The position numbers and the translations under genes are program-made. A model generated the notes under the pieces. It ran no database searches. It worked only from the letters and a program-made list of their open reading frames with translations, and was not told the DNA's origin. A stretch of DNA of 6,177 nt from an uncultured Bacteroidota bacterium (lineage in GTDB: Bacteria > Bacteroidota > Bacteroidia > 2-12-FULL-35-15): NCBI GenBank assembly GCA_903889605.1, contig CAISYK010000544.1, positions 1 through 6,177 on the forward strand, read 5' to 3'. Of the stretch, positions 5,268 through 6,177 are shown piece after piece (positions within the stretch are counted from its first letter, which is position 1; each line of letters starts with the position of its first letter).

Positions 5268-6177
5268 GTGGAGAAAATTATATTAAAAGAAAAATTAAGT
5301 GAATTAATCGGTACAAAAAAGGTGCTGGCTGCTTTATTCTACACGTTTAATTTCGATCCTAAGTTTTTTGAAAATTATATTATGCCTATACTCATTAAGG
5401 ATGTGCGCAAAAACTTTAGTGATGAAGAAATACATAATAAAATTTTATGGCGCCAGTGCGCTAAAGAAAATTTAATTCCTCCAATCGCTGTTTATTGCGA
5501 TTACTATGCAAAAGACTTAACCAATGCGCCATGCTTGGGTTACGACATCCAATGTGTTAAAATGCCTTCTGCCATTGGAAAAATAGCAAATTTTCATCCC
5601 AAACAAATTCTAATTCTTTTAGAAGATAAAAACGAACAATCTCTTTTATTTATAAATGGTTCAGGTAATATTACGGTAAATGGATGGTGCGATAACATTG
5701 AATGTTTTTCATATAAAGTAATTAAAAAAAATAAAACTCAACCCAACAGAAGTACAACCAATCCATTACAAGATTATATTATTAAAACCAATCAATTAAA
5801 AGATCAAAAACTTCTACTTGATGCAGAAGAAATTATTATTACATATTTGAATTATGTTGATATAGAGTTTCCTTTTTTTAATAATTTTTCTCAATCATTT
5901 AATGAGTTTGTAGAGGAAAATGTTTTTAAAAATAAAAATGAAATTATAAATGAAGTAGAAATTGTATCGCCATATTTCAGCAATGACAATGTTTTACTAA
6001 AATGGTTGCAATCTAAAGGCATCCAAACTATTAAATGTTTAGTGCCAACGCTCAGGAACAATGAAGTTCAATTAGAAAAAGAACATTTTATAAATTTACA
6101 AAACTCGGGTTTGCATTGGTGCTATTGGAATAATGACGACTTAAACAATGAAGTCAGAAACCAACACGCTAAAATTT
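5268..6177 (+). CDS. Tdp1-like / phospholipase D-fold protein, 3' end beyond window
   Basis: The frame is open for 303 codons from GTG 5268 to the window edge with no stop, so the C-terminus is missing. The first PLD motif is H110-P-K112 followed by GSGN (131-134). There is no Asp four residues after the Lys, so it resembles the HKN arrangement of Tdp1-type enzymes rather than classic HxK(x)4D. A typical inter-motif element VSPYFS (233-238) precedes a half-domain, and the second motif, N-Q-H300-A-K302, lies in the last five codons. Two HxK motifs in one chain suggest a pseudo-dimeric active site that cleaves phosphodiesters through a phospho-histidine, probably on DNA. GTG is preferred over the first ATG (codon 39, 5382) because the ATG would remove the opening strand region VLAALFYTFNFDPKFFENYI. 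It starts one base after gene 4 ends, with no Shine-Dalgarno sequence, which suggests translational coupling. Nuclease activity and a defence role are inferred. Confidence 0.85.
   Translation, partial: MEKIILKEKLSELIGTKKVLAALFYTFNFDPKFFENYIMPILIKDVRKNFSDEEIHNKILWRQCAKENLIPPIAVYCDYYAKDLTNAPCLGYDIQCVKMPSAIGKIANFHPKQILILLEDKNEQSLLFINGSGNITVNGWCDNIECFSYKVIKKNKTQPNRSTTNPLQDYIIKTNQLKDQKLLLDAEEIIITYLNYVDIEFPFFNNFSQSFNEFVEENVFKNKNEIINEVEIVSPYFSNDNVLLKWLQSKGIQTIKCLVPTLRNNEVQLEKEHFINLQNSGLHWCYWNNDDLNNEVRNQHAKI

Noticed and set aside
3116..6177. Naming the locus DISARM or BREX
   Set aside because: No DrmA/DrmB, methyltransferase or BrxC/PglZ/PglX-like gene is visible; only the general regulator-plus-PLD theme is shared.

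Overview
The window is AT-rich (roughly one third G+C by eye), all five genes read left to right, leaders are A-rich without clear Shine-Dalgarno sequences, and one gap carries a TAnnTTTG-type -7 element. Together with the protein families this points to a member of the Bacteroidota. The mix of a zinc-ribbon/RecA-like ATPase, an AlbA_2/HATPase regulator, a WYL regulator and a phospholipase-D-fold nuclease looks like an accessory region (genomic island or mobile element) rather than core genome. No integrase, transposase, tRNA, CRISPR array or attachment site is visible.

Layout. Positions 1-35 hold a perfect 30-bp palindrome with a T-tract, a terminator for a gene that lies before the window. 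A second strong hairpin (44-69) sits just before gene 1 (93-1511), which encodes a zinc ribbon, coiled coil, glycine-rich hydrophobic segment and RadA/RecA-like ATPase in one chain. Gene 2 (1581-2900) is an AlbA_2 (Schlafen-type)/HATPase_c_4/winged-helix protein of the COG2865 kind. Its stop codon is followed immediately by five GGGACAT-like repeats and then a gap with only a start-less open frame.

Gene 3 (3116-4015) is a WYL-domain transcriptional regulator. A 117-bp gap follows, with a 9-bp inverted repeat overlapping the -33 region of a putative promoter. Gene 4 (4133-5266) is a 377-residue protein I do not recognise. Gene 5 (GTG at 5268, running off the end) is a Tdp1-like/PLD-fold protein whose two HxK motifs are both visible. 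Genes 4 and 5 are separated by one base and should be co-translated.

The most interesting part is 3116-6177. A WYL regulator, an operator-like dyad on the next promoter and a tightly coupled pair (unknown protein + PLD-type nuclease) have the arrangement of a regulated anti-phage or anti-plasmid module, by analogy with the WYL repressors of BREX and CBASS (BrxR, CapW) and the PLD protein of DISARM (DrmC). I do not recognise this gene set as a named system, and it continues past the right edge, so system membership is inference.
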